From an uncultured Oscillospiraceae bacterium (GTDB lineage Bacteria > Bacillota > Clostridia > Oscillospirales > Oscillospiraceae): DNA of 62,692 nt. This document shows, piece by piece, positions 49,624-58,392 of the stretch; positions within the stretch are counted from its first letter, which is position 1, and every line of letters begins with the position of its first letter. Under the pieces are notes generated by a model that saw nothing but the letters and a program-made list of their open reading frames with translations, was not told the origin of the DNA and did no database searches. Location: NCBI GenBank assembly GCA_934646005.1, contig CAKUED010000019.1:1-62692 (forward strand). Reading direction: 5' to 3'. The position numbers and the translations under genes are program-made.

Positions 49624-50052
49624 TTAGTCCAAAGTCCAGGCTTCGGGCTTCTGCGCGGCGTTCTCGTGCTCAGCGCCCTTGTAGATGTGCAGGCGGGTGA
49701 GCGCGGTGCGACCGATGCTGTTCTTCGGCAGCATACCCTTGACGGCGAGCTCCATCGCGAACTCGGGACGCTCTGCCATGAGCTTGCTGTACTTGACCTC
49801 TTTGAGGTTGCCGATCCAGCCGGTGTGATGATAATAGGTCTTCTGCTCGAGCTTCTTGCCCGTGAGAACCGCCTTGTCTGCGTTGACGATGATGACGAAA
49901 TCGCCGCAGTCAACGTTCGGGGTGAAGTCGGTCTTATGCTTGCCGCGCAGCAGCTTGGCAGCGGTCACAGCGGTACGGCCCAGGGGCTTGCCGGCTGCGT
50001 CGAGAACGTACCATTTTCTCTGGACGGTCTCCTTCTTAGCCATAGTGGTCAT
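49624..50052 (-). CDS. rplM: Ribosomal protein L13 (uL13)
   Basis: 142 residues. WYVLDAAGKPLGRTAVTAAKLLRGKHK, GDFVIIVNADKAVLTGKK and KTYYHHTGWIGNLKE identify L13, an early-assembling 50S protein. GGAGG lies 8 bases before the ATG at 50052; a second ATG three codons on (MAKKE) is the alternative. First gene of the operon with S9 and behind a structured leader. Confidence 0.98.
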   Translation of the reverse strand: MTTMAKKETVQRKWYVLDAAGKPLGRTAVTAAKLLRGKHKTDFTPNVDCGDFVIIVNADKAVLTGKKLEQKTYYHHTGWIGNLKEVKYSKLMAERPEFAMELAVKGMLPKNSIGRTALTRLHIYKGAEHENAAQKPEAWTLD

Positions 50053-50138
50053 TGTGTTTCCTCCGTTTGAAGGTCGAAACCTTCTATAAAAATTTTTGAC
50101 AAATGTTGAGCGCGCGTATAAAATATCTCCAAACGCGC
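50053..50138 (-). promoter_or_regulatory. Structured leader of rplM (L13-leader candidate)
   Basis: The predicted 5' UTR forms GCGCGT/ACGCGC near its start and the hairpin GAAGGT-TTCG-ACCTTC just before the ribosome binding site. L13 operons of Firmicutes often carry an autoregulatory L13 leader; the match here is by position and shape, not by conserved bases I can verify. Confidence 0.45.
50096..50124 (+). promoter_or_regulatory. Promoter of ttcA
   Basis: TTGACA (50096-50101), 17 bp, TAAAAT (50119-50124) on the plus strand, inside the rplM leader; start near 50131. Confidence 0.65.
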
Positions 50139-50144
50139 CCTATT

Positions 50145-50173
50145 TTTATACCACACGGCGCGGCGCGTGTCAA
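50145..50173 (-). promoter_or_regulatory. Promoter of rplM-rpsI
   Basis: TTGACA (50168-50173), 17 bp, TATAAA (50145-50150) on the minus strand; start near 50138. Confidence 0.85.
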
Positions 50174-50284
50174 TGAATTTTTCGTGCAAAATCAAAAATT
50201 CAGCGGGTGTCCTCCCGAAATCTCCGTTTTTCTCGTGGATACTCGCAAATGCTCAAAACGCATTTCACATTTTGGAGGCAGATC

Positions 50285-51001
50285 ATGCAGAAAATGATGG
50301 GGCTGATGCGCCGGTGCATCGACGATTACCATATGATCGAGGCGGGCGACCGCATTGCCGTGGGCGTGTCGGGCGGCAAGGATTCGCTCACGCTGCTCAC
50401 CGTTCTCGCGGCGCTGCGCGCCTACTATCCCAAGCCGTTTGAGCTGGAGGCGCTGAGCATCGACATGGGGCTGGGCGGCATGGATTTTGTGCCCGTGGAA
50501 GCGCTGTGCCGCAAGCTGGACGTGCCGTTCACGCTCCGCCACACCGAGATCGGCAAGATCATTTTTGACTACCGCAAGGAGAAAAATCCGTGCTCCATGT
50601 GCGCAAAAATGCGCCGCGGCGCGCTGAACGACCTCATTCTGGAGCACGGCTTTAACAAGGTGGCGCTGGGGCATCATTTTGACGACGCGGTGGAGACGAT
50701 GCTCATGAGCCTGCTCTACGAAGGGCGCATCGGCTGCTTTGAGCCGGTGACGTACCTCAGCCGCACGGGTGTGACGCAGATCCGCCCGATGCTGTATGTG
50801 GGCGAGCAGGCGATCGAGCATTTTGCCGCGCGGATGCACCTGCCGGTGGTGCACAACACCTGCCCCGCCGACAAGCACACCAAGCGGCAGGAGGTCAAGG
50901 AGCTGATCGTCACGCTGCAAGCGCAGTACCCCGACCTCAAAACGAAAATTTTCGGCGCAATGCAGCGCCTGCCGCTGCCCAAATGGGGCGTGGAGAGCTG
51001 A
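50285..51001 (+). CDS. ttcA: TtcA-like tRNA 2-thiolation protein
   Basis: 238 residues. PP-loop ATPase with VGVSGGKDSL (27-35). Cys pair NPCSMCAKMRRGAL near 103-106 and a later Cys in NTCPADKHTKRQE match the three cysteines that hold the iron-sulfur cluster of TtcA, which thiolates C32 of tRNA. GHHFDDAVETMLMSLLYEG is the family's HxxDD motif. ATG at 50285 follows GGAGG; the longer frame is upstream noise. Firmicutes paralogues may act on other bases, so the exact nucleotide is not certain. Confidence 0.82.
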   Translation: MQKMMGLMRRCIDDYHMIEAGDRIAVGVSGGKDSLTLLTVLAALRAYYPKPFELEALSIDMGLGGMDFVPVEALCRKLDVPFTLRHTEIGKIIFDYRKEKNPCSMCAKMRRGALNDLILEHGFNKVALGHHFDDAVETMLMSLLYEGRIGCFEPVTYLSRTGVTQIRPMLYVGEQAIEHFAARMHLPVVHNTCPADKHTKRQEVKELIVTLQAQYPDLKTKIFGAMQRLPLPKWGVES

Positions 51002-51022
51002 GGCTTTTCGCCGCCGCGTTTT

Positions 51023-51298
51023 GTCGTAACGTAGGGGAGGGGCTCTGCCCCTCCCGCGCAGAATGCACCCACAAACCCGCATAACGTGCGGCAACAACGT
51101 AATATGTCTGTAGGGGTCGATGCCCACATCGACCCGACAGGACGCAATCGCAAAATTGCACGCATTTTCGGCGACCTCGCACAATGTCCTGTAGGGGCGG
51201 ACGACCCTGTCCGCCCGGCAGAACGCGCCGCCGTTTTTATGAAACGTTGCGGCGAAATCGTAATTGCCAATCGGGCGGACAGAGGCGTCCGCCCCTAC
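51023..51298. repeat. Mosaic palindrome cluster 4 (4 modules)
   Basis: Modules at 51031 (C), 51110 (B), 51191 (A), all right-facing, and 51272 (A) left-facing; steps 79-81 bp. Left end TGTCGTAACGTAGGGG is kept; the right half is truncated and followed by ATTCATT-type micro-repeats (51307-51342). Confidence 0.92.
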
Positions 51299-51348
51299 AC
51301 AAAATTATTCATTTTTCATTATTCATCATTCATTATTCATTAACAAAG

Positions 51349-51381
51349 AATCGCCCCGTTCCGGGTTGGAACGGGGCGATT
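51349..51381 (-). terminator. Terminator of putP
   Basis: Stem AATCGCCCCGTTCC/GGAACGGGGCGATT (51349-51381) followed by TTTG on the minus strand. Confidence 0.8.
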
Positions 51382-51392
51382 CCTTATTATAC

Positions 51393-52955
51393 TTAATCAA
51401 TAGTCTTGGCGCGCTCGAACTCTTCCTGAATTTCGGCGGAGGGCGCTTTGGTGAGCAGCGAGACCACCACGATCAGGATGCAGGAGAAGAGGAACGCGGG
51501 CAGCAGCTCGTAGATGCCGAGCAGTCCGCCGAGGGGCTTGATGACGAGCTTCCAGAAGAACACCATGCCGCCGCCGCCGACCATACCGGCGATCGCACCG
51601 GCGCGGGTGGTGCGCTTCCAGAACAGGGAGAAGAGCACCAGCGGACCGAACGTCGCGCCGAAGCCCGCCCACGCGAACGAGACGATGGTAAAGATGACGC
51701 TGTTTTCGTCCAGCGCGATGATCATGCCGATGATGGCGACCGCCAGCAGCGCGATACGCGAGACGGTCATGACCTGCTTATCCGATGCGTCCTTCTTGAA
51801 AACGCCCTGATAGAGGTTCTTGGAGAAGGCGCTGGCGGCGATGAGCAGGTAGGAGTCGGACGAGCTGATCGTCGCGGCGAGGATGCCCGCCATGACAAGA
51901 CCGGCGAACAGCGGATGCAGGAGCATCTGCGAGAGCACGACGAATACATTTTCCGCCTGCGAGGCGGTATCCAGCGCGGTGGGCAGGAGCACGCGCCCCA
52001 TCGTGCCGATGAACACGGCGGCGGTCAGCGAAATGAGCACCCAGACCGTGGCGATGCGGCGCGACTGCGTCAGCTCGCTCGTGCGGCGGATGGCGATGAA
52101 GCGGAGCAGGACCTGCGGCATCCCGAAATAGCCCAGACCCCACGCGATCTCGGAGAGGACGGAGAGCAGCGGGTAGGACTCGGCGCTGCCGAACAGCGGC
52201 TGCCCGGCGGCGGAGAGCTGCTGCACGCCGTTTGCGTCCACCTGCGGGGTCGCCTTAAAGAAGAAGTCAAAGAAGCCGGGGATGGACTTGGCGTTTTCCA
52301 CCACAGCGGAAAAGCCGCCCGCAGCCGAGACGCCCAGCACCAGCACCGTGACGAGCGCGAAGATCATCACGACCGCCTGCATGAAGTCGGACGCGGACTC
52401 GGCAAGGAAGCCGCCGAGGAACGTATACAGCAGCACGAACAGCGCGCCCACGACCATCATGAGCTGATAGCTCTGCCCGAACAGCTTGGAAAACAGCTTG
52501 CCGCAGGTGACAAAGCAGCTCCCGGCGTACACGGCGAAGAACACCAGAATGAACACTGAGGCGATGGTCATGATGACCTTTTTCTTCTCACGGAAGCGGT
52601 TGGACAAAAAGTCCGGCACGGTGATGGCGTTGCCCGCCACGAGCGAATAGCGGCGCAGGGGCTTGGCGACGATCAGCCAGTTGAGATAGGTGCCCACGGC
52701 AAGACCGATGGCGGTCCACACCGCGCCGCTGATGCCGCACCAGTAGGCAACGCCGGGCAGCCCCATCAGAAGCCACCCGCTCATGTCCGATGCCTCGGCG
52801 CTCATCGCCGCGACCCACGGACCGAGCGTCCTGCCGCCGATAAAATAGTTTTCCGAGTTCTGATTGGCGCGCTTTGCAAACGCCACACCGATCCCGATGA
52901 CAACGACCATGTAGCAGACCATGGCGATCAGGATCTGTACGGAATCTCCAGTCAT
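51393..52955 (-). CDS. putP: Sodium/proline symporter
   Basis: 520 residues, about 13 membrane helices, SSS family. Strong PutP features: SENYFIGGRTLGPWVAAMSAEASDMSGWLLMGLPG, shortened here to GGRTLGPWVAAMSAEASDMS, the Na+-site region GMPQVLLRF and AATISSSDSYLLIAASAFS. Imports proline with Na+, for nutrition or osmoprotection. AGAGGAGAG precedes the ATG at 52955. Monocistronic with its own promoter and terminator. Confidence 0.95.
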   Translation of the reverse strand: MTGDSVQILIAMVCYMVVVIGIGVAFAKRANQNSENYFIGGRTLGPWVAAMSAEASDMSGWLLMGLPGVAYWCGISGAVWTAIGLAVGTYLNWLIVAKPLRRYSLVAGNAITVPDFLSNRFREKKKVIMTIASVFILVFFAVYAGSCFVTCGKLFSKLFGQSYQLMMVVGALFVLLYTFLGGFLAESASDFMQAVVMIFALVTVLVLGVSAAGGFSAVVENAKSIPGFFDFFFKATPQVDANGVQQLSAAGQPLFGSAESYPLLSVLSEIAWGLGYFGMPQVLLRFIAIRRTSELTQSRRIATVWVLISLTAAVFIGTMGRVLLPTALDTASQAENVFVVLSQMLLHPLFAGLVMAGILAATISSSDSYLLIAASAFSKNLYQGVFKKDASDKQVMTVSRIALLAVAIIGMIIALDENSVIFTIVSFAWAGFGATFGPLVLFSLFWKRTTRAGAIAGMVGGGGMVFFWKLVIKPLGGLLGIYELLPAFLFSCILIVVVSLLTKAPSAEIQEEFERAKTID

Positions 52956-53079
52956 AGCTTTTCTCTCCTCTTAAAAAACGTTGCCGCCATTTGCAGCACG
53001 GGCGGGCGCGGGCTGCAAAACACGCAGCCGAACGTCCCAAGTTCCCGGTATAGACCGCAAACAGCAGCACTTTAATGTG

Positions 53080-53108
53080 ATTATAGCACAGCGCTTTACT
53101 GAGGACAA
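53080..53108 (-). promoter_or_regulatory. Promoter of putP
   Basis: TTGTCC (53103-53108), 17 bp, TATAAT (53080-53085) on the minus strand; start near 53073, leaving a 118-base leader with no riboswitch recognised. Confidence 0.7.
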
Positions 53109-53157
53109 GTCAAAATTTCGCAATTTCCCGCTTTTTCTCGCGGAATGAAATATTCAG

Positions 53158-53186
53158 TTGAAAGATGGAGGATTTGGAGATATACT
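53158..53186 (+). promoter_or_regulatory. Promoter of wecC-wecB-rhaB
   Basis: TTGAAA (53158-53163), 17 bp, TATACT (53181-53186); start near 53193. Confidence 0.7.
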
Positions 53187-53240
53187 ATACCTAATATAAT
53201 TGCCCGCAGTATGCGCGGGCGAAAAACAGAGGAGAACACA

Positions 53241-54449
53241 ATGGTCAATGTCATTGGTCTTGGCTATATCGGGCTGCCCACGGCGCTGATGCTCGCGTCG
53301 CACGGCGTGGAGGTCGTGGGCACGGATTATAACGAGGCGCTGGTCAAAACGCTGCGCGCCGGAAAAACGACGTTTCAGGAAAAGGGGCTGGACGAGCTGT
53401 TTGCAAGCGCGCTCGCGGCGGGCATCGCGTTTACGGACGCGTATCAGGTCACGGATACCTACATCGTCTCCGTCCCCACGCCCTACGACCCGTTCAGCAA
53501 AAAGGTGGACGCCAAGTTCGTGTGCGCGGCGGTGCGGGAGGTACTGAACGTGTGCCCTGAGGGCGCGTGCGTGGTGATCGAATCGACGATCTCCCCCGGC
53601 ACGATCGACCGCTTTGTCCGCCCGCTCATCGAAAGATCGCACAAAACCGTCTCGCTCGTGCACGCGCCGGAGCGCATCATCCCCGGCAACATGGTCTATG
53701 AGCTGCTGCACAACAACCGCACCATCGGCGCGGACGATCCGGCGGTGGGCGAAAAGATCAAAGCCATCTACGCCTCGTTCTGTCAGGGGCAGATCGTGGT
53801 GACGGACATCCGCACGGCGGAGATGACGAAGGTCGTGGAAAATACGTTCCGCGCCGTCAACATCGCCTTTGCCAACGAGCTTGCGCAGATCTGCCGACAC
53901 GACGGCATGGACGTGCAGGAGATCATCCGCATCTGCAATATGCACCCGCGCGTGAATATTTTGCAGCCCGGCCCGGGCGTGGGCGGGCACTGCATCTCGG
54001 TCGATCCGTGGTTTCTGGTCGGCGACTACCCCGCCCTCACCGCCGTCACGGGCGCTGCCATGCGCGTCAACGCCGCCATGCCGGAGTATGTGCTCGGGCG
54101 CATCCGCGACATCATGGACGAGACCGGCATCACCGACCCCGCGCGCGTGGGTCTGTACGGACTGACGTACAAGGAAAATGTGGACGACTGCCGCGAATCG
54201 CCCACGCTCCAGCTTTTGGAGTGTCAGAAGCGCCACCTCGCCGCGCCGCTCAAGGTCTATGACCCGATGGTCGCGCGCGATCTGGTCGAAAATCAGTACC
54301 ACGAGCTGGACGCGTTTTTGCGGGACGTTGATCTCGTCGTCATCATGGTCGGGCACAACGAGCTCAAGGAACACATGGAAAAGCTCGCCGGAAAGACCGT
54401 GCTCGACACGCGCATGGTCTGCACGCTGCCGGGCGTTTACCGGCTGTAA
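53241..54449 (+). CDS. wecC: UDP-N-acetylmannosamine dehydrogenase
   Basis: 402 residues of the UDP-glucose/GDP-mannose dehydrogenase family. NAD site NVIGLGYIGLP at the start; ESTISPGTI and the catalytic Cys in GPGVGGHCISVDPWF (about 250) are present. It oxidises UDP-ManNAc to UDP-ManNAcA, and the epimerase directly downstream that makes UDP-ManNAc supports this over UDP-glucose. AGAGGAG precedes the ATG at 53241. Product feeds a surface polysaccharide whose assembly genes are not in this window. Confidence 0.88.
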   Translation: MVNVIGLGYIGLPTALMLASHGVEVVGTDYNEALVKTLRAGKTTFQEKGLDELFASALAAGIAFTDAYQVTDTYIVSVPTPYDPFSKKVDAKFVCAAVREVLNVCPEGACVVIESTISPGTIDRFVRPLIERSHKTVSLVHAPERIIPGNMVYELLHNNRTIGADDPAVGEKIKAIYASFCQGQIVVTDIRTAEMTKVVENTFRAVNIAFANELAQICRHDGMDVQEIIRICNMHPRVNILQPGPGVGGHCISVDPWFLVGDYPALTAVTGAAMRVNAAMPEYVLGRIRDIMDETGITDPARVGLYGLTYKENVDDCRESPTLQLLECQKRHLAAPLKVYDPMVARDLVENQYHELDAFLRDVDLVVIMVGHNELKEHMEKLAGKTVLDTRMVCTLPGVYRL

Positions 54450-54460
54450 GGAGACGCAAC

Positions 54461-55570
54461 ATGAAAACTGTCATGCTGGTATTCGGCACGCGCCCCGAGG
54501 CGATCAAAATGTGCCCGCTGGTGAACGAGCTCAAAACGCGCAAGGGTCTGAGGACCGTCGTCTGCGTCACGGGGCAGCACCGGCAGATGCTCGATCAGGT
54601 GCTCGCCGCGTTCGGCGTTGAGCCGGACTACGACCTTTCCATCATGAAGGACAAGCAGACGCTGTTTGACATCACCACGAATATCCTGAACCGCATCCGG
54701 GCGGTGCTGGAGGCGGTGCGCCCCGACGTTGTGCTCGTGCACGGCGACACGTCCACCACGTTCGTCACCGCGCTCGCGTGCTTCTATCTGCAAATTCCCG
54801 TGGGGCATGTGGAGGCGGGGCTGCGCACCTACAATATTTATTCGCCGTATCCCGAGGAATTTAACCGGCAGGCGGTCAGTATTATTTCGCAGTACAACTT
54901 CGCGCCCACGGCGCGCGCGCGGGACAATCTCCTGCACGAGGGCAAGCGCGCGGAGACGATCTTCGTCACCGGCAACACCGCCATCGACGCGCTGCAAACG
55001 ACCGTGCGCGAGGATTACACGCACCCGGAGCTGACCTGGGCACAGGGCAGCCGCCTCATCGTCATCACGGCGCACCGGCGCGAGAATCTCGGCGAGCCGA
55101 TGCACCATATGTTCCGCGCCATCCGCCGCATTATGGACGAGCACCCGGACGTGAAGGCCATCTACCCCATCCACATGAACCCCGTGGTGCGGCAGGCGGC
55201 GGACGAAGAGCTGCGCGGCTGTGACCGCATCCACATCATCGAGCCGCTGGAGGTGCTGGACTTCCACAATCTGCTCGCCCGCAGCTATCTGATCCTGACG
55301 GACAGCGGCGGCATTCAGGAGGAAGCGCCGTCGCTCGGCAAGCCCGTGCTCGTCATGCGTGACACGACTGAGCGTCCCGAGGGCATCGACGCCGGGACGC
55401 TGCGGCTGGTGGGCACAAATGAGGACGTTATCTACCGCAATTTTAAGCAGCTTTTGGAGGACGCGGATGCCTATCAGGCGATGGCGCACGCCAGCAACCC
55501 CTATGGCGACGGGCGCGCCTGCCGCCGCATCGCGGACATTCTGGAAGTCGGACACGTCACATTCGAGTGA
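54461..55570 (+). CDS. wecB: UDP-N-acetylglucosamine 2-epimerase
   Basis: 369 residues, non-hydrolysing epimerase turning UDP-GlcNAc into UDP-ManNAc. GTRPEAIKM (N-terminus), VHGDTSTTF, HVEAGLRTYN, YPEEFNRQ, TAHRRENLG and TDSGGIQEEAP give a complete active-site set. It lies 11 bp after wecC with GGAG in the gap. Together the pair supplies UDP-ManNAcA for wall or capsule polymers. Confidence 0.95.
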   Translation: MKTVMLVFGTRPEAIKMCPLVNELKTRKGLRTVVCVTGQHRQMLDQVLAAFGVEPDYDLSIMKDKQTLFDITTNILNRIRAVLEAVRPDVVLVHGDTSTTFVTALACFYLQIPVGHVEAGLRTYNIYSPYPEEFNRQAVSIISQYNFAPTARARDNLLHEGKRAETIFVTGNTAIDALQTTVREDYTHPELTWAQGSRLIVITAHRRENLGEPMHHMFRAIRRIMDEHPDVKAIYPIHMNPVVRQAADEELRGCDRIHIIEPLEVLDFHNLLARSYLILTDSGGIQEEAPSLGKPVLVMRDTTERPEGIDAGTLRLVGTNEDVIYRNFKQLLEDADAYQAMAHASNPYGDGRACRRIADILEVGHVTFE

Positions 55571-55591
55571 TAGAACATAAAGGAGGTATCC

Positions 55592-57061
55592 ATGCGCAAT
55601 CTACTGGCATTCGACCTCGGCGCGTCAAACGGACGCGCGATTTTGGGGCAGTTTGACGGCGAGAGGATCGTCATGCGTGAGCTGCACCGCTTTGAAAACA
55701 ACTACGTGGAGATGAACGGCGTGTTCTACTGGGATCTGCCGTATCTCTACAGCCAGCTCAAGCAGGGGCTGCTTGCGTTCAAGCAGGCAAACGTCGGTGA
55801 GCTGGACTGCTTCGGCATCGACACCTGGGGCGTGGATTACGGTCTGCTCGACCGCAACGACCATCTCCTTTCCAACCCCCGCGCCTACCGCTATGCGGTG
55901 GACGACGACTTCCGCGAGACGTGGAAGGTCGTGGACTTCCCCACGCTTTTTGCCCGCACGGGCATCGCCAACGAGAACTTCAACACGCTCTATCAGCTCT
56001 ACCGCCGCAAGCGCGAGGGCGACGTGGCGCTGGAAAACGCCGAGACGCTGCTGTTTATGCCCGACCTGCTCGGCTTTTTGCTCACGGGCGAAAAGAAGTC
56101 GGAGTACACCGAGGTCACGACCGGCATGATCTATGACCCCACCGCGAAGGACTACGACTGGCAGACGATCGACGCGCTGGGGCTGCCGCGCAAGATCTTC
56201 ACGCCCATGGACCGCGCCGGTCAGCTCCGCGGGCGGCTGCGGGCGGAGCTTGCCGAGGAGCTCGGCATCAACCGCGCGCACTTTGCCGCCGTGGGCACGC
56301 ACGACACCGCGTCCGCCGTGGCGGCGATCCCCGGCGAGGGGAGCTTTGCGTTCTTGTCGAGCGGCACATGGTCGCTGTTCGGCACGGAGACGGACGCGCC
56401 GCTGCTCACCGACGCCGTGCGCGAGGCGAATTTCTCCAATGAAGGCACGATCCAGGGCGGCTTCTGCCCGCTCAAGAACATCATGGGCTTGTGGCTCATT
56501 CAGGAGTGCCGCCGCGACTGGCAGAGGGCGGGGCAGCATCTGAGCTGGGACGACATCGTAAAGCAGGCGGAGCAGGCTGAGCCGATGCGCACCGTCATCG
56601 ACACCGACTGCGGCGACTTTTATGCCGGTGGGCGGATGGTCGAAAAAATTCAGGCGTTCGCCCGCCGCACAAATCAGCCCGTGCCCGAGACCGTCGGGCA
56701 GGTCGCGCGCTGTATCTATGAGTCGCTGGCGCTCAAGTACCGCTGGGCGCTGGAGCGGCTGGAGGAGATCAAGGGGCAGCGCATCGGGCAGCTCAACATC
56801 GTCGGCGGCGGCATCCAGAATCGGATGCTCGACCAGCTCGTCGCCGACTCCATCGACCGCCCCGTCATCACGGGTCCCATCGAGGGCGCGGCGATCGGCA
56901 ACCTGCTGGCGCAGGCGATGGCGCTGGGCGACATTCAGGACGTTTCCGAGCTGCGCGAAGTCGTGCGCCGCTCCGAGCCCGTCGAGCGCTGGACGCCGAA
57001 CCACACCGCGCTTTGGGAAGACGGCTATAAGCGCCTGCTTGCGATCCTCGAAAATGCGTAA
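55592..57061 (+). CDS. rhaB: Rhamnulokinase
   Basis: 489 residues, FGGY sugar kinase phosphorylating L-rhamnulose. ATP-binding start AFDLGASNGRAILG, DTWGVDYGLLD, GTHDTASAVAAIP and FLSSGTWSLFG are the rhamnulokinase-type motifs; FGGY signature region follows with LNIVGGGIQNRMLDQL. AAAGGAGG lies before the ATG. It is 21 bp behind wecB in the same transcript, yet no rhamnose isomerase, aldolase or regulator is present, so a related deoxy-sugar kinase role is possible. Confidence 0.9.
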   Translation: MRNLLAFDLGASNGRAILGQFDGERIVMRELHRFENNYVEMNGVFYWDLPYLYSQLKQGLLAFKQANVGELDCFGIDTWGVDYGLLDRNDHLLSNPRAYRYAVDDDFRETWKVVDFPTLFARTGIANENFNTLYQLYRRKREGDVALENAETLLFMPDLLGFLLTGEKKSEYTEVTTGMIYDPTAKDYDWQTIDALGLPRKIFTPMDRAGQLRGRLRAELAEELGINRAHFAAVGTHDTASAVAAIPGEGSFAFLSSGTWSLFGTETDAPLLTDAVREANFSNEGTIQGGFCPLKNIMGLWLIQECRRDWQRAGQHLSWDDIVKQAEQAEPMRTVIDTDCGDFYAGGRMVEKIQAFARRTNQPVPETVGQVARCIYESLALKYRWALERLEEIKGQRIGQLNIVGGGIQNRMLDQLVADSIDRPVITGPIEGAAIGNLLAQAMALGDIQDVSELREVVRRSEPVERWTPNHTALWEDGYKRLLAILENA

Positions 57062-57068
57062 ATGAGGC

Positions 57069-57097
57069 TTGAGTCCACGCAAAAAACGTTGTATACT
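57069..57097 (+). promoter_or_regulatory. Promoter of pta
   Basis: TTGAGT (57069-57074), 17 bp, TATACT (57092-57097); start near 57104. No terminator separates rhaB from pta, so some read-through is likely. Confidence 0.65.
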
Positions 57098-57141
57098 GTA
57101 AGAAAGAATTGCGCGTAAACGCAAAATTGGAGGTACATAGT

Positions 57142-58158
57142 ATGTTCACCAAACTGATCGACGCACTCAAAGCCACCCGCCGCACCATCGTCTTTACCGA
57201 AGGTCCTGACGCCCGTATCCTCGAGGCTGCCAGCCGCCTGCTGAAAGAGGACCTGATGGATGTCATCCTGATCGGGAGCGAGTCCGAAGTCAAGGCTGCC
57301 GCGGAAAAGGGCAATTTCTGCATCTGCAAGGCGACCATCATCGATCCCGCCACCTATGACGGCATGGACGAGATGGTTGCGAAAATGGTCGAGCTGCGCA
57401 AGGGCAAGATGTCCGAAGAGGACTGCCGCGCCGCGCTCGCCAAGGGCAACTATTTCGGCACGATGCTCGTAAAGCTGGGCAAAGCCGACGCGCTGCTCGG
57501 CGGCGCGACCTACTCCACCGCCGATACCGTTCGTCCGGCGCTCCAGCTCGTCAAGACCCGCAAGGGCGCGCACCTCGTCTCTTCCTGCTTCATCCTCTGC
57601 CGCGAGGGCAAAGACGGCGCGCAGGAAAAGTACTGCATGGGCGACTGCGCCATCAACATCGACTATCCCGACACGCTGGATAAGGCCACCGGCGAGGTCA
57701 CGTTCTCCGGCGCGCAGAAGCTGGCGGAGGTCGCCATCGAGTCCGCGCGCACCGCGCAGTTCTTCGGCATCGACCCCAAGGTCGCCATGCTGAGCTTCTC
57801 TACCAAGGGCAGCGGCAAGGGCGGCACGGTCGCGCTGTCCGCCGAGGCAACCAAAATTGCCAAGGAGCTCGCGCCCGAGCTTGCCATCGACGGCGAAATG
57901 CAGTTTGACGCGGCGGTCTCCCCGGTCGTCGGTCAGCTCAAGTTCCCCGGCTCGAAGGTCGCGGGCTACGCCAACACGTTCATCTTCCCGTGCATCGAAG
58001 CCGGCAACATCGGCTACAAGATCGCGCAGCGTCTGGGCGGCTTTGAGGCCTACGGTCCGATCCTGCAGGGTCTGAACGCGCCCATCAACGACCTGTCCCG
58101 CGGCTGCAACGCCGACGAGGTCTACAAGATGGCGATCATCACCGCAGGCATGGCATAA
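57142..58158 (+). CDS. pta: Phosphate acetyltransferase
   Basis: 338 residues, the short form without the N-terminal DRTGG domain. Interconverts acetyl-CoA and acetyl phosphate, the first step of acetate formation. Start TRRTIVFTEGPDARILEAA, GNYFGTMLVKLGKADALLGGATYSTADTVRPAL in abbreviated form (GGATYSTADTVRPALQ), LSFSTKGSGKG and QFDAAVSP are typical. GGAGG lies 10 bases before the ATG at 57142. The partner ackA is not adjacent. Confidence 0.95.
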   Translation: MFTKLIDALKATRRTIVFTEGPDARILEAASRLLKEDLMDVILIGSESEVKAAAEKGNFCICKATIIDPATYDGMDEMVAKMVELRKGKMSEEDCRAALAKGNYFGTMLVKLGKADALLGGATYSTADTVRPALQLVKTRKGAHLVSSCFILCREGKDGAQEKYCMGDCAINIDYPDTLDKATGEVTFSGAQKLAEVAIESARTAQFFGIDPKVAMLSFSTKGSGKGGTVALSAEATKIAKELAPELAIDGEMQFDAAVSPVVGQLKFPGSKVAGYANTFIFPCIEAGNIGYKIAQRLGGFEAYGPILQGLNAPINDLSRGCNADEVYKMAIITAGMA

Positions 58159-58201
58159 GGGTTTCGAACAAAGCGGAAATCAACTCAATACGTAATGAAA
58201 A

Positions 58202-58342
58202 ATTCCGGGCGAACCCAGCGTAGCGGTTCGACCGGAAAAAGGAAGAAGGAAGCCGACAGGAAAAGCAGCCTTGCTTTGCAAGGATGCGTTCTGAAAGGGT
58301 TTCTTCTGACGTGGTCCCTCACGCGACCTTACCAAAAACTTC
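58202..58342 (+). ncRNA. Possible structured element between pta and MATE gene
   Basis: TTCCGG with an inner CGAACC/GGTTCG and closing CCGGAA (58202-58236), then CCTTG-CTTT-GCAAGG, and a GGTCC/GCGACC-rich stretch, ending at the terminator at 58343. No reading frame with a ribosome site. I cannot place it in a known RNA family; it may simply be a pta 3' UTR. Confidence 0.3.
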
Positions 58343-58377
58343 GTGGGAATGCTGCTTGCAGCATTCCCACATTTTTG
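58343..58377 (+). terminator. Terminator before the fourth MATE gene
   Basis: Perfect 13-bp stem GTGGGAATGCTGC/GCAGCATTCCCAC with a 2-base loop, then ATTTTTG. Confidence 0.88.
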
Positions 58378-58392
58378 ACTTCGGAGAATTTT

